From Lachnoclostridium edouardi (GTDB lineage Bacteria > Bacillota > Clostridia > Lachnospirales > Lachnospiraceae), in the NCBI RefSeq assembly GCF_900240245.1, contig NZ_OESQ01000001.1, forward strand, positions 2,430,571-2,494,570: a DNA stretch of 64,000 nucleotides. The letters run 5' to 3'. The stretch's first letter is position 1, and each line of letters begins with the position of its first letter. Below the pieces are notes generated by a model, which made no database searches, was not told the origin of the DNA, and worked only from the letters and a program-made list of their open reading frames with translations. The position numbers and the translations under genes were made by a program. Below, one piece after another: positions 16,465 to 25,696 of this stretch.

Positions 16465-16627
16465 CCTGGGGTTAAATAGTAAGTTTGCCTTCTGCTTATC
16501 ATGTGTATGCATTTTTCCCACATATGTACAGGATATGGCGGATATAATCCGACATAGACGTACAGGTGTAAGGGAAAACACGCGAACACAGATATCAGAA
16601 GGCTTCCTTTTACTCATTTAACCCCAG
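16465..16627. repeat. 163-bp imperfect palindrome between converging genes
   Basis: The two halves are reverse complements along almost their full length: CTGGGGTTAAAT at 16465 pairs with ATTTAACCCCAG ending at 16627, GCCTTCTG with CAGAAGGC, TTTTTCCCA with the TAAGGGAAAA block, and CGGAT/ATCCG closes the centre near 16539-16551. A T-rich tail follows. It may serve as a two-way terminator between the KdgT-type gene and the converging PucR gene, but an ordinary terminator is 30-50 bp. The size and graded mismatches suggest a miniature inverted-repeat element or a large structured RNA. Confidence 0.75.
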
Positions 16628-16632
16628 CTTTT

Positions 16633-18147
16633 TTATTTTGGAAGGAGCATGAAAAGTTTTACTCCCAGTTCTACATCCAGTCTGGTTTGCCGGTCGTCCA
16701 GAGAGATCTCTGCAATCTGGCAGATTCTGTCCATTCTGTGCAGCATAGTTTTATAGTGAATAAATAATTCTTTTGCTGTTTTGCTTAAATTTAAGTTATT
16801 TCCCAAAAGGGAATCCAGTGTTTCTAAATACTGGGTATTGTTGGCCTTATCGTATTCAGCCAAACGTTTTACTGAGGGAGGAATAATCTGCTCTAAGTTT
16901 TCCCTGTGGGAGTAGGTAGCCAGCATACGCAAAGCGCCTAAATCGTCGTATTTTACAATATTATTTTGAAATACCCGTCCAAACTGTAAAGCGTCTGAAG
17001 CCTCCTGCACCTTTCTGGACAACTGGGAAATATCTGAAGCGATTCCGCTGATTCCAGCGTAAAAACTCATAGCCCCGTACATTTTTCCCACATATTGATT
17101 TAATTTGGAAATCATATCTGTCATGTGGGCAAAAAGCTGGCCGGGGGTCTGTTCCTCGGCAGTCTCATATAAAATATGAAGAAAATCATCCTGAATGCAG
17201 AAAAAATAATTCGTTTTAGGAATCAGGTGAGCCAGCTCGATTAAGGCCTCAGGGATTTTGGAGGAGTTTCTTATAGATTCCAGCTGAAGGGAGGCCACAA
17301 GGTAAGAATCCTCCCTGCCCCAGCCATATCCGGCAGCCTTTTCCTCAATCTCTTTTAAAGTCAAACTGCCTCTGAATAAATCGTTTAAAAAGGCAGAAAT
17401 ATATTTCTGTTCAATTTCAGCTACATAATATTTTTTCAGGAAGAAAACAGCCAGCAAATTAGCGGAGGATTTTAAAAGCCCTTCTAAATTTTCATCTAAA
17501 TACTGATTCATCACTGCTTCTAAATATCCGTTTACTTCTCCCATACACATAATAGGAAGGGAGATTCTGTCGGCTACAGCCCGTTCAGGATGAAACTGGT
17601 CTGACTGGGAACAGTAGACAATATTTTTTTCTGAATCACAGAGAAATATTGCAGCAGGGATGTACTGTATCAGGTAATCTAATATAGCCTGTTCCTGAGC
17701 TCCTGAAGCTAAAAGCTGGGACAGGTTATTTTGCAGCTCCATATAGTAGGCAGCCTTATTGTCCAGAATCTGTTTCATTACCGCTGAAACCACATCGAAA
17801 AAACGAATGTCTGGGGGAAGCTCAATAATAGGAATCCCATAAACATTACCTGCTTCAATAATTTCCTTGGGAATTTTAGAAAGACGGGCGCCTGTTTTTA
17901 TGATTAAGGCGCTGATATTTTTAGAAGCTAAGCTGTCTATATACTCCTGAAAGGACATAGGGCCTGTAACGGCTCCGTACATAGAAGTAAGCAGAATTTC
18001 TCCCCCGGCCAGCCAGTGAATTAAGTCGGGATCTTCGGCCGTAGTGATGCCGGTGACAGAGCGGGATAAACCAGCAGCGCCGGCGCTGATGGAAACATTT
18101 TTGAAAATATCCAGTTTTAGTATTTCCGCTACTGTTAAAGCACCCAT
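16633..18147 (-). CDS. PucR-family transcriptional regulator with N-terminal PucR domain
   Basis: 504 residues. Residues 1-125 form the PucR purine-catabolism domain (TVAEILKLDIFKNVSISAGA), followed by a GAF/CdaR-like middle and the C-terminal PucR helix-turn-helix (NLSKTAKELFIHYKTMLHRM, about 452-471). Start ATG follows GGGAGTGAG; an extended -10 TGGTATAAT on the minus strand lies at about 18196-18204. It is divergent from the nhaC-like gene and shares a 244-bp control region containing the GGATAA/TTATCC element that recurs before the ABC transporter, so it probably activates both. PucR of Bacillus senses purine-derived ureides; the ligand here is not known. Confidence 0.85.
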   Translation of the reverse strand: MGALTVAEILKLDIFKNVSISAGAAGLSRSVTGITTAEDPDLIHWLAGGEILLTSMYGAVTGPMSFQEYIDSLASKNISALIIKTGARLSKIPKEIIEAGNVYGIPIIELPPDIRFFDVVSAVMKQILDNKAAYYMELQNNLSQLLASGAQEQAILDYLIQYIPAAIFLCDSEKNIVYCSQSDQFHPERAVADRISLPIMCMGEVNGYLEAVMNQYLDENLEGLLKSSANLLAVFFLKKYYVAEIEQKYISAFLNDLFRGSLTLKEIEEKAAGYGWGREDSYLVASLQLESIRNSSKIPEALIELAHLIPKTNYFFCIQDDFLHILYETAEEQTPGQLFAHMTDMISKLNQYVGKMYGAMSFYAGISGIASDISQLSRKVQEASDALQFGRVFQNNIVKYDDLGALRMLATYSHRENLEQIIPPSVKRLAEYDKANNTQYLETLDSLLGNNLNLSKTAKELFIHYKTMLHRMDRICQIAEISLDDRQTRLDVELGVKLFMLLPK

Positions 18148-18239
18148 TATGACTCACTCCCTGTTGCATTTACACGTACAAATCTTAACTTTTCTATTAT
18201 ACCACAGTACATTTTAGAAAAAAAGACAGAAAAAAGTAG

Positions 18240-18314
18240 AATAATTGGATAAAACTGCACAAGCTGAATTATCCTGTTGTACTAATGCCATTGGAAAACA
18301 TGATGTAGTATAAT
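18240..18314 (+). promoter_or_regulatory. Regulatory element and promoter of the nhaC-like gene (copy 1 of a duplicated module)
   Basis: AATAATTGGATAAAA starts the element, TTATCC lies at 18269-18274 in the block TTATCCTGTTGTACTAATG, and GTAGTATAATG holds the -10 at 18309-18314. GGATAA (18247-18252) and TTATCC are inverted, 16 bases apart. No clear -35 is present, so activation by a bound regulator is likely. The same module, with identical spacing, precedes dppB at 19940-20014. Confidence 0.65.
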
Positions 18315-18391
18315 GGGATGAATAATTAATACATAAAAATGTATAATTAATGAAAAAATTTCAGTAAGTTTTACAAAAGGAGAGGAAGAGT

Positions 18392-19933
18392 ATGGAAACT
18401 GTAGTAAATTATGGAATATTGTCGATTCTGCCCCCGTTAATAGCTATTTCTCTGGCGTTAATAACAAAGCAGACAGTATTTTCCCTGATTGTAGGCCTTT
18501 GGGCCGGAGTGACAATTATTAACGGATGGAATCCTATTTTGGCCCTGCCCAAAATGATTTCAGATTTTTTTATTCCTTTAATTGCCAATGAAAGTAATGC
18601 AGGAATGCTGGTGTTAATTACAGCCTGCGGCGGATTTGTATATATGATTAAGGTGTCCGGCGCCTCCAGAGCTTTCGGCGATATTGCCTCCAAAAGAGTA
18701 AAGACCAGAACCCAGGCTCAGCTGGTGACTTATTTCAGTGCATTTGCGTTTATTTATACAGAGCCTACCTTAACCTTAGGCTCTTTAATGAGGCCGATTA
18801 CAGAAAGGCTGAAGGTATCCAGAGTAAAGCTGGCTTATATCTGCGACGTTATGGGCTGTCCTTTTGCAACCTTATCCCCGATTACCAGCTACAGTACATA
18901 TGCAACCAGCCTGATTGCAGCCCAGTTTGCCGCTTTAGCCATATCAGGAAACCCATGGGTTACATTTGTAAAGGCGATTCCTTATAATTTTTATGCATTA
19001 TTCGGGATGCTGGCCTTACTGTTCGTTATTATAGCCAAATTAGATATCGGCCCTATGTATTATGCAGAAAAGAGAGCTGTGGAAACAGGAACGCTGATCG
19101 GCGAGAACGACGTGCCTATGTCTAAATATGATATGGATGAGGACGCTATGTTCCAGGGAAAAAATATTACTATTTTAAATTTTCTGGCCCCTATTATCAC
19201 TCTTTTTGTGGTGCTTCTGGCAATGATTATGTGGACCGGGGATGCAAAAACAAACGGAATCGGCGGAGCCTTTATGAACTCCAGCATTACATTGTGTATC
19301 TCCCTTAGCTTTTTAGTATCAGCGGCAGTGGCAGGCCTGATGGGAGTTAAATCCGGCGTGCTGAAATTAGGGGACGTGGTGCCTGAATTCTGCAAAGGAG
19401 TTTCCTTAAACTCAGATATTCCCTTGATCTTGATTCTGGCCTGGTCCATTGGTTCCCTTACAGGAAAAATGGATTTAAAAGGATATTTAATTGGTCTTTT
19501 AGAGACTTATAATGTGGCTCCTGGAATTATGCCTATGCTGATTTTTATAGTGGGAGCCTTTGTAGGCTTTTCCACAGGAAGCTCCTGGGGAGTGTGGGCC
19601 ATCACTATGCCGATTGCTTTGCCTATTGCCCACAGCTTTGGGGTGCCTATTGAGCTGATGATCGGCGCATGTTTATCTGGAGGAGTATTTGGGGATCACT
19701 GTTCCCCGATTTCTGACACTACTATTTTGGCTTCCACAGCAGCGGGAGCAGACCATATTCAGCATGTAAGAACTCAGCTGCCTTACAGCTTAGCAGTAGG
19801 AGGCTGCAGCGCCGTAGGCTTTTTAGTGGGCGGTATGATTTCCCCTGTGTTAGGTTTAGCTGTTACAGCTCTGGGAATTGGCGCAGTATTTTTCGGCCTT
19901 CATCAGTATGCAGTAAAACGATATGGAAACTAA
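18392..19933 (+). CDS. NhaC-family Na+/H+ antiporter-like transporter
   Basis: 513 residues with about twelve membrane segments and an AAAAGGAGAGGAAGAG ribosome site. The GSSWGVWAITMPIALPIAHSF-type block and GDHCSPISDTTILASTAAG block near the C-terminus are NhaC-family hallmarks. NhaC proteins exchange sodium for protons, but many relatives exchange amino or organic acids. Control by the same element as the ABC transporter, under a PucR regulator, argues for a nutrient-linked role or for maintaining the sodium gradient. Confidence 0.8.
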   Translation: METVVNYGILSILPPLIAISLALITKQTVFSLIVGLWAGVTIINGWNPILALPKMISDFFIPLIANESNAGMLVLITACGGFVYMIKVSGASRAFGDIASKRVKTRTQAQLVTYFSAFAFIYTEPTLTLGSLMRPITERLKVSRVKLAYICDVMGCPFATLSPITSYSTYATSLIAAQFAALAISGNPWVTFVKAIPYNFYALFGMLALLFVIIAKLDIGPMYYAEKRAVETGTLIGENDVPMSKYDMDEDAMFQGKNITILNFLAPIITLFVVLLAMIMWTGDAKTNGIGGAFMNSSITLCISLSFLVSAAVAGLMGVKSGVLKLGDVVPEFCKGVSLNSDIPLILILAWSIGSLTGKMDLKGYLIGLLETYNVAPGIMPMLIFIVGAFVGFSTGSSWGVWAITMPIALPIAHSFGVPIELMIGACLSGGVFGDHCSPISDTTILASTAAGADHIQHVRTQLPYSLAVGGCSAVGFLVGGMISPVLGLAVTALGIGAVFFGLHQYAVKRYGN

Positions 19934-19939
19934 GGGTAC

Positions 19940-20014
19940 AATAATTGGATGAAAAGAGGGAATAAGGTTTATCCTATTGTTCCAATGTATTTATCATTAA
20001 CGCTGTAGTATAAT
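19940..20014 (+). promoter_or_regulatory. Regulatory element and promoter of the dpp-type operon (copy 2 of the module)
   Basis: AATAATTGGATGAAAA, then TTATCC (19969-19974) within TTATCCTATTGTTCCAATG, then TATAAT at 20009-20014, all at the same relative positions as in 18240-18314. Downstream both copies also share a TACAT-N4-ATGTA inverted repeat before the ribosome site. Confidence 0.65.
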
Positions 20015-20061
20015 GAAGTGCATAAATACTACATGAAAATGTATAAGTGGAGGAATGAACG

Positions 20062-20985
20062 ATGCTGAAGTTCACATTAAAAAGGTTAGCATACCTGGTT
20101 TTGGTACTGATTGGAGTATCATTCCTGGTGTTCCTGCTCCTTTATATGACGCCAGGCGATCCGGTGCGAATGATGTTGGGAGAATCAGCTACCCCGGAAG
20201 CTCAGGCAGAATTAAGACAGGAATTAGGACTGGATGATCCGTTTCTTGTGCAGTACGGCCGTTATATGGCAGATATTGTGCTGCATCAGGATTTAGGAAC
20301 CTCATATTCCACCAGAAGACCTGTTCTGGATGAAATTATGGCAGTATTTCCAAATACTGTGCAGCTGGCTACAGCCGCTATTGTAATTGCCGTAGTGCTG
20401 GGCACATTTTTAGGAATTATTTCTGCAGTAAAACAAAACTCCCTGCTGGACAACGCGGTTATGATATTGGCTCTAATCGGTACGTCGGCCCCTATTTTCT
20501 GGATAGGAATATTGATGATCCTATTGTTCTCTGTAAAACTAGGCTGGCTGCCTCCCTCTGGTTTCGGCAGCTTTGAACAGCTGATTATGCCTGCTTTAGC
20601 TTTAGGAATGCAAAGTACAGCAGTGGTGGCCAGAATGACCAGATCCAGTATGTTGGAAGTAATCCGCCAGGACTTTGTAAAAACAGCCAGAGCGAAGGGA
20701 CAGAAGGAAAGCGTTGTTATTATGAAGCATGTATTCCGCAACGCCTTGATTCCGGTTATTACAGTAATCGGTCTTCAGTTTGGAACACTTTTAGGCGGAG
20801 CCATGCTGACAGAGGTTGTATTCTCCATTCCGGGAGTTGGCCGTCTGATGATTGAGGCAATTAAGCAAAGGGATTTCCCTATTGTTCAGGGCAGCGTTTT
20901 ATTCGTTGCAGCATGTTTCTCATTGGTAAACCTGGCGGTAGACCTGCTTTATGCAGTTGTTGACCCTAAGGTTTCCAAAGAATAA
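20062..20985 (+). CDS. ABC transporter permease, DppB/OppB type
   Basis: 307 residues with about six membrane segments. The N-terminus LVLIGVSFLVFLLLYMTPGD is the DppB signature, and the cytoplasmic loop that docks to the ATPases (about 200-235, KTARAKGQKESVV) is present. First gene of a five-gene unit dppBCDF plus binding protein. Start ATG at 20062 follows GGAGGAATGAAC. The transporter would import di/oligopeptides, nickel, opines or similar amides. Confidence 0.92.
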   Translation: MLKFTLKRLAYLVLVLIGVSFLVFLLLYMTPGDPVRMMLGESATPEAQAELRQELGLDDPFLVQYGRYMADIVLHQDLGTSYSTRRPVLDEIMAVFPNTVQLATAAIVIAVVLGTFLGIISAVKQNSLLDNAVMILALIGTSAPIFWIGILMILLFSVKLGWLPPSGFGSFEQLIMPALALGMQSTAVVARMTRSSMLEVIRQDFVKTARAKGQKESVVIMKHVFRNALIPVITVIGLQFGTLLGGAMLTEVVFSIPGVGRLMIEAIKQRDFPIVQGSVLFVAACFSLVNLAVDLLYAVVDPKVSKE

Positions 20986-21008
20986 AAGGCTGGGAGGTAT
21001 TATTCAAC

Positions 21009-21866
21009 ATGGAAGAAAAAAAATCCAGAAGTCAGCTTCTGACAGTCTTAAAAGCGCTGAGCCAGAATAAAATGGCGATTTTAGGATTGATTATTCTGAT
21101 TATTCTTTTATTCACAGGCATTTTTGCTCATGTGATCGCACCTTACGATTATGCAAAGCAGGACCTGGCTAATGCGTTCCAGCATCCCAGCGCCCAGCAC
21201 CTGTTTGGAACAGACGAATTTGGCCGTGACATTTTCAGCCGTATTGTGTACGGGGCCAGAATGTCTCTGCTGGTAGGTTTTGTATCTGTAGGTATCGCCG
21301 TAATTATCGGAGGAGCCTTAGGCGCAGTGGCAGGATATTATGGAAAGCGTGTAGATAACCTGATTATGCGTATTATGGACGTGCTTTTAGCTATACCTCA
21401 GACCCTTCTGGCTATTGCCATTGTAGCGGCTCTGGGAACAGGTCTTGTAAACCTGATGATAGCTGTAGGTATTTCATCAGTGCCTACTTATGCCCGTATT
21501 GTACGAGCTTCTGTATTAACAATCAGGGAGGAAGAGTATATTGAGGCCGCCAAGGCTTCCGGTACCAGAAACTCCAAAATTATTATCAAACATATCCTTC
21601 CAAACTGTGTGGCGCCTGTTATTGTACAGGTTACCTTAGGTATTGCAGGAGCGATTCTTACAGCTGCCGGCATGAGCTTTATTGGACTTGGTATTCAGCC
21701 GCCTAACCCGGAATGGGGAAATATGCTTTCTACAGGCCGTGATTATATTCGAGGATATGCTTATATGACCATGTTCCCAGGTCTTGCCATTGTAATTACC
21801 GTGCTTTCTCTGAATCTTTTGGGAGATGGATTAAGAGATGCCCTTGACCCGAAACTGAGAAATTAA
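21009..21866 (+). CDS. ABC transporter permease, DppC/OppC type
   Basis: 285 residues. It carries the DppC hallmarks: an N-terminal single helix, the HLFGTDEFGRDIFSRIVYGA block (about 55-75) and the EAA loop (EEYIEAAKASGTRNSKII). It starts 23 bp after dppB and forms the heterodimeric membrane channel with it. Confidence 0.93.
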   Translation: MEEKKSRSQLLTVLKALSQNKMAILGLIILIILLFTGIFAHVIAPYDYAKQDLANAFQHPSAQHLFGTDEFGRDIFSRIVYGARMSLLVGFVSVGIAVIIGGALGAVAGYYGKRVDNLIMRIMDVLLAIPQTLLAIAIVAALGTGLVNLMIAVGISSVPTYARIVRASVLTIREEEYIEAAKASGTRNSKIIIKHILPNCVAPVIVQVTLGIAGAILTAAGMSFIGLGIQPPNPEWGNMLSTGRDYIRGYAYMTMFPGLAIVITVLSLNLLGDGLRDALDPKLRN

Positions 21867-21884
21867 TGAAAGGCGGAGCAGAAC

Positions 21885-22898
21885 ATGGATAAGGAAAAAG
21901 TATTGGACGTAAATGAAAATTTATTGGACATTAAGGATTTAAGCGTCACATATAAAACAGAGGACGGCGTTGTATATGCTGTCAACAACTTAAATTTAAG
22001 TATTGGACACAAAGAAACTCTTGGATTTGTAGGGGAGACAGGGGCAGGAAAAACAACTACAGCCATGACCATTATGGGGCTGCTTCCCATACCTCCAGGA
22101 AAAGTAACTTCCGGGGAGATTTTGTTTGACGGAAGGGACATGCTGAAAATCAGCGACAGGGAGAGAAGAGGAATTTTAGGAGAGGAAATATCTATGATTT
22201 TCCAGGACCCTATGACCTCCTTAAACCCATCTATGAAGGTGGGAGATCAGATTGTGGAAATGATTCGCCTTCATAAAAGTATCGGAAAAAAGGAAGCCTT
22301 TGAAGAGGCCTGCGGTTTACTGGAAATGGTAGGTATCAGAAGAGAAAGAGCCAATGATTATCCTCACCAGTTTTCAGGGGGAATGAAGCAGAGAGTAGTA
22401 ATCGCTATCGCCCTGGCCTGTCGTCCTAAAATGATTATTGCAGACGAGCCTACAACAGCCTTAGACGTAACGATTCAGGCTCAGGTTATGAATCTGATTA
22501 AGGAATTAAAGGAAAAACTGGGCACTTCCATGATCCTTATTACTCACGATTTAGGAATTGTGGCAGAAATATGCGACAAGGTGGCCATTATGTACGCAGG
22601 ACAGGTGGTAGAGTACGCTCAGGTAGAAAAGATTTACAATAATCCATGCCACCCATATACAAAAGGACTTTTTAACTCTATTCCAAAGCTGGACACAGAG
22701 GAAGAGTGGCTGGAGGAAATTCACGGTCTGCCGCCGGAGCCTACAGAGAAAATTGAGGGCTGTTCCTTTAACCCAAGATGTCCTAATTGTATGGAGATTT
22801 GCAAGCACAAAAAACCGGATATCACATGTGTAGACGGGGAGCATTACACCAGATGCTTTTTATATGAAAAGCAGGAGGAGGGAAAGAAAGATGAGTAA
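21885..22898 (+). CDS. ABC transporter ATP-binding protein, DppD type
   Basis: 337 residues with Walker A GETGAGKTTT (about 46-55), the signature FSGGMKQRV, Walker B MIIADEPTTALD and the C-terminal oligopeptide-type cysteine motif (CSFNPRCPNCMEICKHKKPD) typical of DppD/OppD. It energises import together with the next gene, whose start lies inside its end. Confidence 0.93.
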   Translation: MDKEKVLDVNENLLDIKDLSVTYKTEDGVVYAVNNLNLSIGHKETLGFVGETGAGKTTTAMTIMGLLPIPPGKVTSGEILFDGRDMLKISDRERRGILGEEISMIFQDPMTSLNPSMKVGDQIVEMIRLHKSIGKKEAFEEACGLLEMVGIRRERANDYPHQFSGGMKQRVVIAIALACRPKMIIADEPTTALDVTIQAQVMNLIKELKEKLGTSMILITHDLGIVAEICDKVAIMYAGQVVEYAQVEKIYNNPCHPYTKGLFNSIPKLDTEEEWLEEIHGLPPEPTEKIEGCSFNPRCPNCMEICKHKKPDITCVDGEHYTRCFLYEKQEEGKKDE

Positions 22899-23859
22899 TC
22901 AGGAAGAAAGATTAGTAGAAATTAATCATCTGAAAAAATATTTCCATGTAAATAAAGGACTTCTCCATGCTGTAGACGACGTAAGCTTTTATATTAATAA
23001 GGGAGAAACATTAGGTCTTGTAGGAGAATCCGGATGTGGAAAATCCACTACAGGAAGAACCTTGATTCGCCTGTTGGACGCTGACAGCGGAGAGGTGAAT
23101 TTCCATGGGGAGAATGTGCTGGCTTTTAACAAAAGTCAGATGAAAACATTCAGAGAACATGTACAGATGGTGTTTCAGGACCCATACTCCTGTTTAAATC
23201 CAAGACTTTCTGTATTTGATCTGATTGCAGAGCCATTAACTAATATGGATGAATACAGAAAAGACAGAAAGAAGTTAGATGCCAGAGTAAGAGAGCTGAT
23301 GGATGTAGTAGGACTTTCCAGAAGGTTAATTAACGCTTATCCCCATGAGTTAGACGGAGGAAGAAGACAGCGTGTGGGAATCGCCAGGGCTCTGTCTGTA
23401 AATCCGGAATTTATTGTGCTGGACGAGCCGGTGTCTGCTTTGGACGTATGTATTCAGGCTCAGATTATTAACCTTTTAAAACGTCTTCAGCAGGATTTAG
23501 GCCTGACATATTTATTTATTTCCCACGATTTAAGCGTAGTAAAGCATATCAGCAACAGAATCGGCGTTATGTATTTGGGAAAAATTGTGGAGCTTAGCGA
23601 TTATAAATCTATTTTTGATAATCCTTTACATCCATATACAAAAGCTCTTTTATCTGCCATTCCTATTCCTAAGGTGGGAGTGGACAGAGAGCAGATTATT
23701 TTAAAGGGAGATGTTCCCAGCCCTGTAAATCTTCCGGGAGGCTGCCGTTTTGCAGGCCGCTGCCCTTACGCTACAGAGCTTTGCAAAAAGGAAGATCCTG
23801 AATTAATCAACACAGGGGACGACCATTTTGTAGCCTGCCACTTAGCGGGAAAAGTTTAA
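22891..23859 (+). CDS. ABC transporter ATP-binding protein, DppF type
   Basis: 322 residues from the ATG at 22891, which follows AGGAGGAGGG and overlaps the dppD end by eight bases. Walker A GESGCGKSTT (about 45-54) and Walker B FIVLDEPVSALD are intact; the ABC signature reads LDGGRRQRVGIARAL where LSGGxxQR is usual, so the conserved serine is Asp. DppF-type C-terminal motif CRFAGRCPYATELCKKEDPE is present. Confidence 0.92.
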   Translation: MSNQEERLVEINHLKKYFHVNKGLLHAVDDVSFYINKGETLGLVGESGCGKSTTGRTLIRLLDADSGEVNFHGENVLAFNKSQMKTFREHVQMVFQDPYSCLNPRLSVFDLIAEPLTNMDEYRKDRKKLDARVRELMDVVGLSRRLINAYPHELDGGRRQRVGIARALSVNPEFIVLDEPVSALDVCIQAQIINLLKRLQQDLGLTYLFISHDLSVVKHISNRIGVMYLGKIVELSDYKSIFDNPLHPYTKALLSAIPIPKVGVDREQIILKGDVPSPVNLPGGCRFAGRCPYATELCKKEDPELINTGDDHFVACHLAGKV

Positions 23860-23954
23860 ATGCAATCCTGTCTTATGACAGTTTGCCATTGGAAATTCTT
23901 TAAAAATAAGATTTTTAGTTTTTCCAGAAAATAGAAAAAAGGAGAGAAAAGATT

Positions 23955-25508
23955 ATGAGAAAAGTGAAAAAAGTTCTGGGCCTTGCCCTGGCGCTTACCG
24001 TAGCAGTTTCCATGCTGGCAGGCTGCGGCGGTTCCTCTTCCGAAGCACCGGAAGAAAAAGACACCTTAACAGTAGCGATTACAGGAGATCCGCCTACATT
24101 AGATCCTCACGCATCTTCCACATCCAGCAGCGTGAATAACTTAAACCCTGTTTATGAAACACTGGTTAGGTATGACGACAATGGAGAAATTCAGCCTCTT
24201 CTGGCTACAGAGTGGAAGCAGATTGATGATTTAAACTGGGAATTTAAGTTGAGAGACGACGTATATTTCCACAATGGAGAGAAGATGACAGCTAACGACG
24301 TTCTGTACAGCTTTAAGAGAGCTACAGGACCAGACGGAGCTAAGGTTTCCTACATTATGTCAGCCATTGACGCTGAAAACAGTAAGGTAGTTGACGATAA
24401 TACAATTATTATTGCAACTCACGAGCCATTTTCTCCTTTAGTAGGATATTTGCCATACATCGGAGCTGTAATTGTAAGTGAAAAAGAGTTTACAGAAAAC
24501 CCAGAGCAGGCAGCCTTAAATCCAGTAGGAACAGGTCCATTTAAATTTGTTTCCTGGGCTAAAAACGACCGCTGTGTATATGAGAGAAACGAAGAATACT
24601 GGGGCACTAAGCCGGCGTATAAAAACCTGATTATCCGTACAATCGTGGAAGCTAACAGCCGTGTAATTGAGCTGGAATCCGGAAATATAGATATTGCATT
24701 TGATATTCCTGCAAATGATGTAGAAAGATTAGACAGCAACAAGGATACTGCTATTGTAAAACGTCCAAGCACAACTGTTGAGTACCTGGCTATGAACGTG
24801 ACAAAAGAGCCTTTAGGAGATGTAAGAGTAAGACAGGCTATTGATTATGCATTAGATGAAAATGCGATTCTGACAGCAGTTTGGAGAGGAAACGCTCAGT
24901 ATTCCCCAACTACAGTAACTCCTAGCATGAAATATTATGATGACAGCGACACAGATTGCAGATATGACGTAGAAAAGGCAAAAGCTCTTTTAGCAGAAGC
25001 AGGAGTTTCTGACTTAAAACTGACTTTAACATGTGCAGAGAACACAAACAGACTGAACGCAGCAACGATTATCCAGAACATGCTGGCAGAGGTTGGCATT
25101 ACAGTAGAGATTCAGAGCTACGAGTCAGGAACCTTCTATGACATGGTAGACGCAGGAGAGACAGAGCTGTTTATTGTAGGCTTTGGAGCAGTAGGCTTCC
25201 CAGAGCCAGACAACAACATTTACGGACCATATCACTCCAAACAGATTCCTACTAACAACATGGGATTCTACAGTGACCCAGATCTGGACGCAATGTTAGA
25301 CGCTCAGAGAGCAACCAGCGACGGACCTGAAAGAGAGCAGATTATTAAAGACATTCAGAAATATCTGCGCGAAAACGTGCCGGTAATCCCGATTGCCAAT
25401 ACACAGCAGGTACTGGGAATCAGAAGCAATGTAAAAGGCTTCGTACCTACTCCAGCTGCCAGCCATTTCTTTGACAAAGTATATTTTGACAACGGCACAG
25501 ACCAGTAA
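23955..25508 (+). CDS. Extracellular solute-binding lipoprotein, family 5 (DppA/OppA-like)
   Basis: 517 residues. The lipobox MLAGC puts the lipid on Cys24. SBP family 5 blocks are present: TLDPHASSTSSS, NPVYETLVRYDDNGE, LRDDVYFHNGEKMTANDVLY and RVRQAIDYALDE. It captures the substrate outside the cell for the dppBCDF-type transporter just upstream. Family 5 proteins bind peptides, but also nickel, opines, glutathione or cyclic amino-acid derivatives. The next genes are two amidohydrolases, so the ligand may be an amide-rich small molecule. Confidence 0.92.
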   Translation: MRKVKKVLGLALALTVAVSMLAGCGGSSSEAPEEKDTLTVAITGDPPTLDPHASSTSSSVNNLNPVYETLVRYDDNGEIQPLLATEWKQIDDLNWEFKLRDDVYFHNGEKMTANDVLYSFKRATGPDGAKVSYIMSAIDAENSKVVDDNTIIIATHEPFSPLVGYLPYIGAVIVSEKEFTENPEQAALNPVGTGPFKFVSWAKNDRCVYERNEEYWGTKPAYKNLIIRTIVEANSRVIELESGNIDIAFDIPANDVERLDSNKDTAIVKRPSTTVEYLAMNVTKEPLGDVRVRQAIDYALDENAILTAVWRGNAQYSPTTVTPSMKYYDDSDTDCRYDVEKAKALLAEAGVSDLKLTLTCAENTNRLNAATIIQNMLAEVGITVEIQSYESGTFYDMVDAGETELFIVGFGAVGFPEPDNNIYGPYHSKQIPTNNMGFYSDPDLDAMLDAQRATSDGPEREQIIKDIQKYLRENVPVIPIANTQQVLGIRSNVKGFVPTPAASHFFDKVYFDNGTDQ

Positions 25509-25549
25509 AGAAAAAATAGGGTTTGCCGCCTTATAAGGCAAAAGAAAGA

Positions 25550-25605
25550 AGCTGCATAAGCCGGCGCTTGTATAAATTACAGGCTGTCCTGTTATGCAGC
25601 TTTTT
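25550..25605 (+). terminator. Terminator after the ABC operon
   Basis: AGCTGCATAA (25550-25559) pairs perfectly with TTATGCAGCT (25592-25601), followed by TTTT. The loop is long (32 bases). Confidence 0.7.
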
Positions 25606-25696
25606 GATTCGCAGGAAATTTTATCCCCTGTGGATCAAAAGCTTCCGGTGGGCGCGCACTTTAGGGCGCACACTGTTTTAAGAAGGAGAAAAAAAT

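Noticed and set aside
22864..22890. Earlier start for the DppF-type ATPase
   Set aside because: The strong AGGAGGAGGG site lies within this stretch and points to the ATG at 22891.
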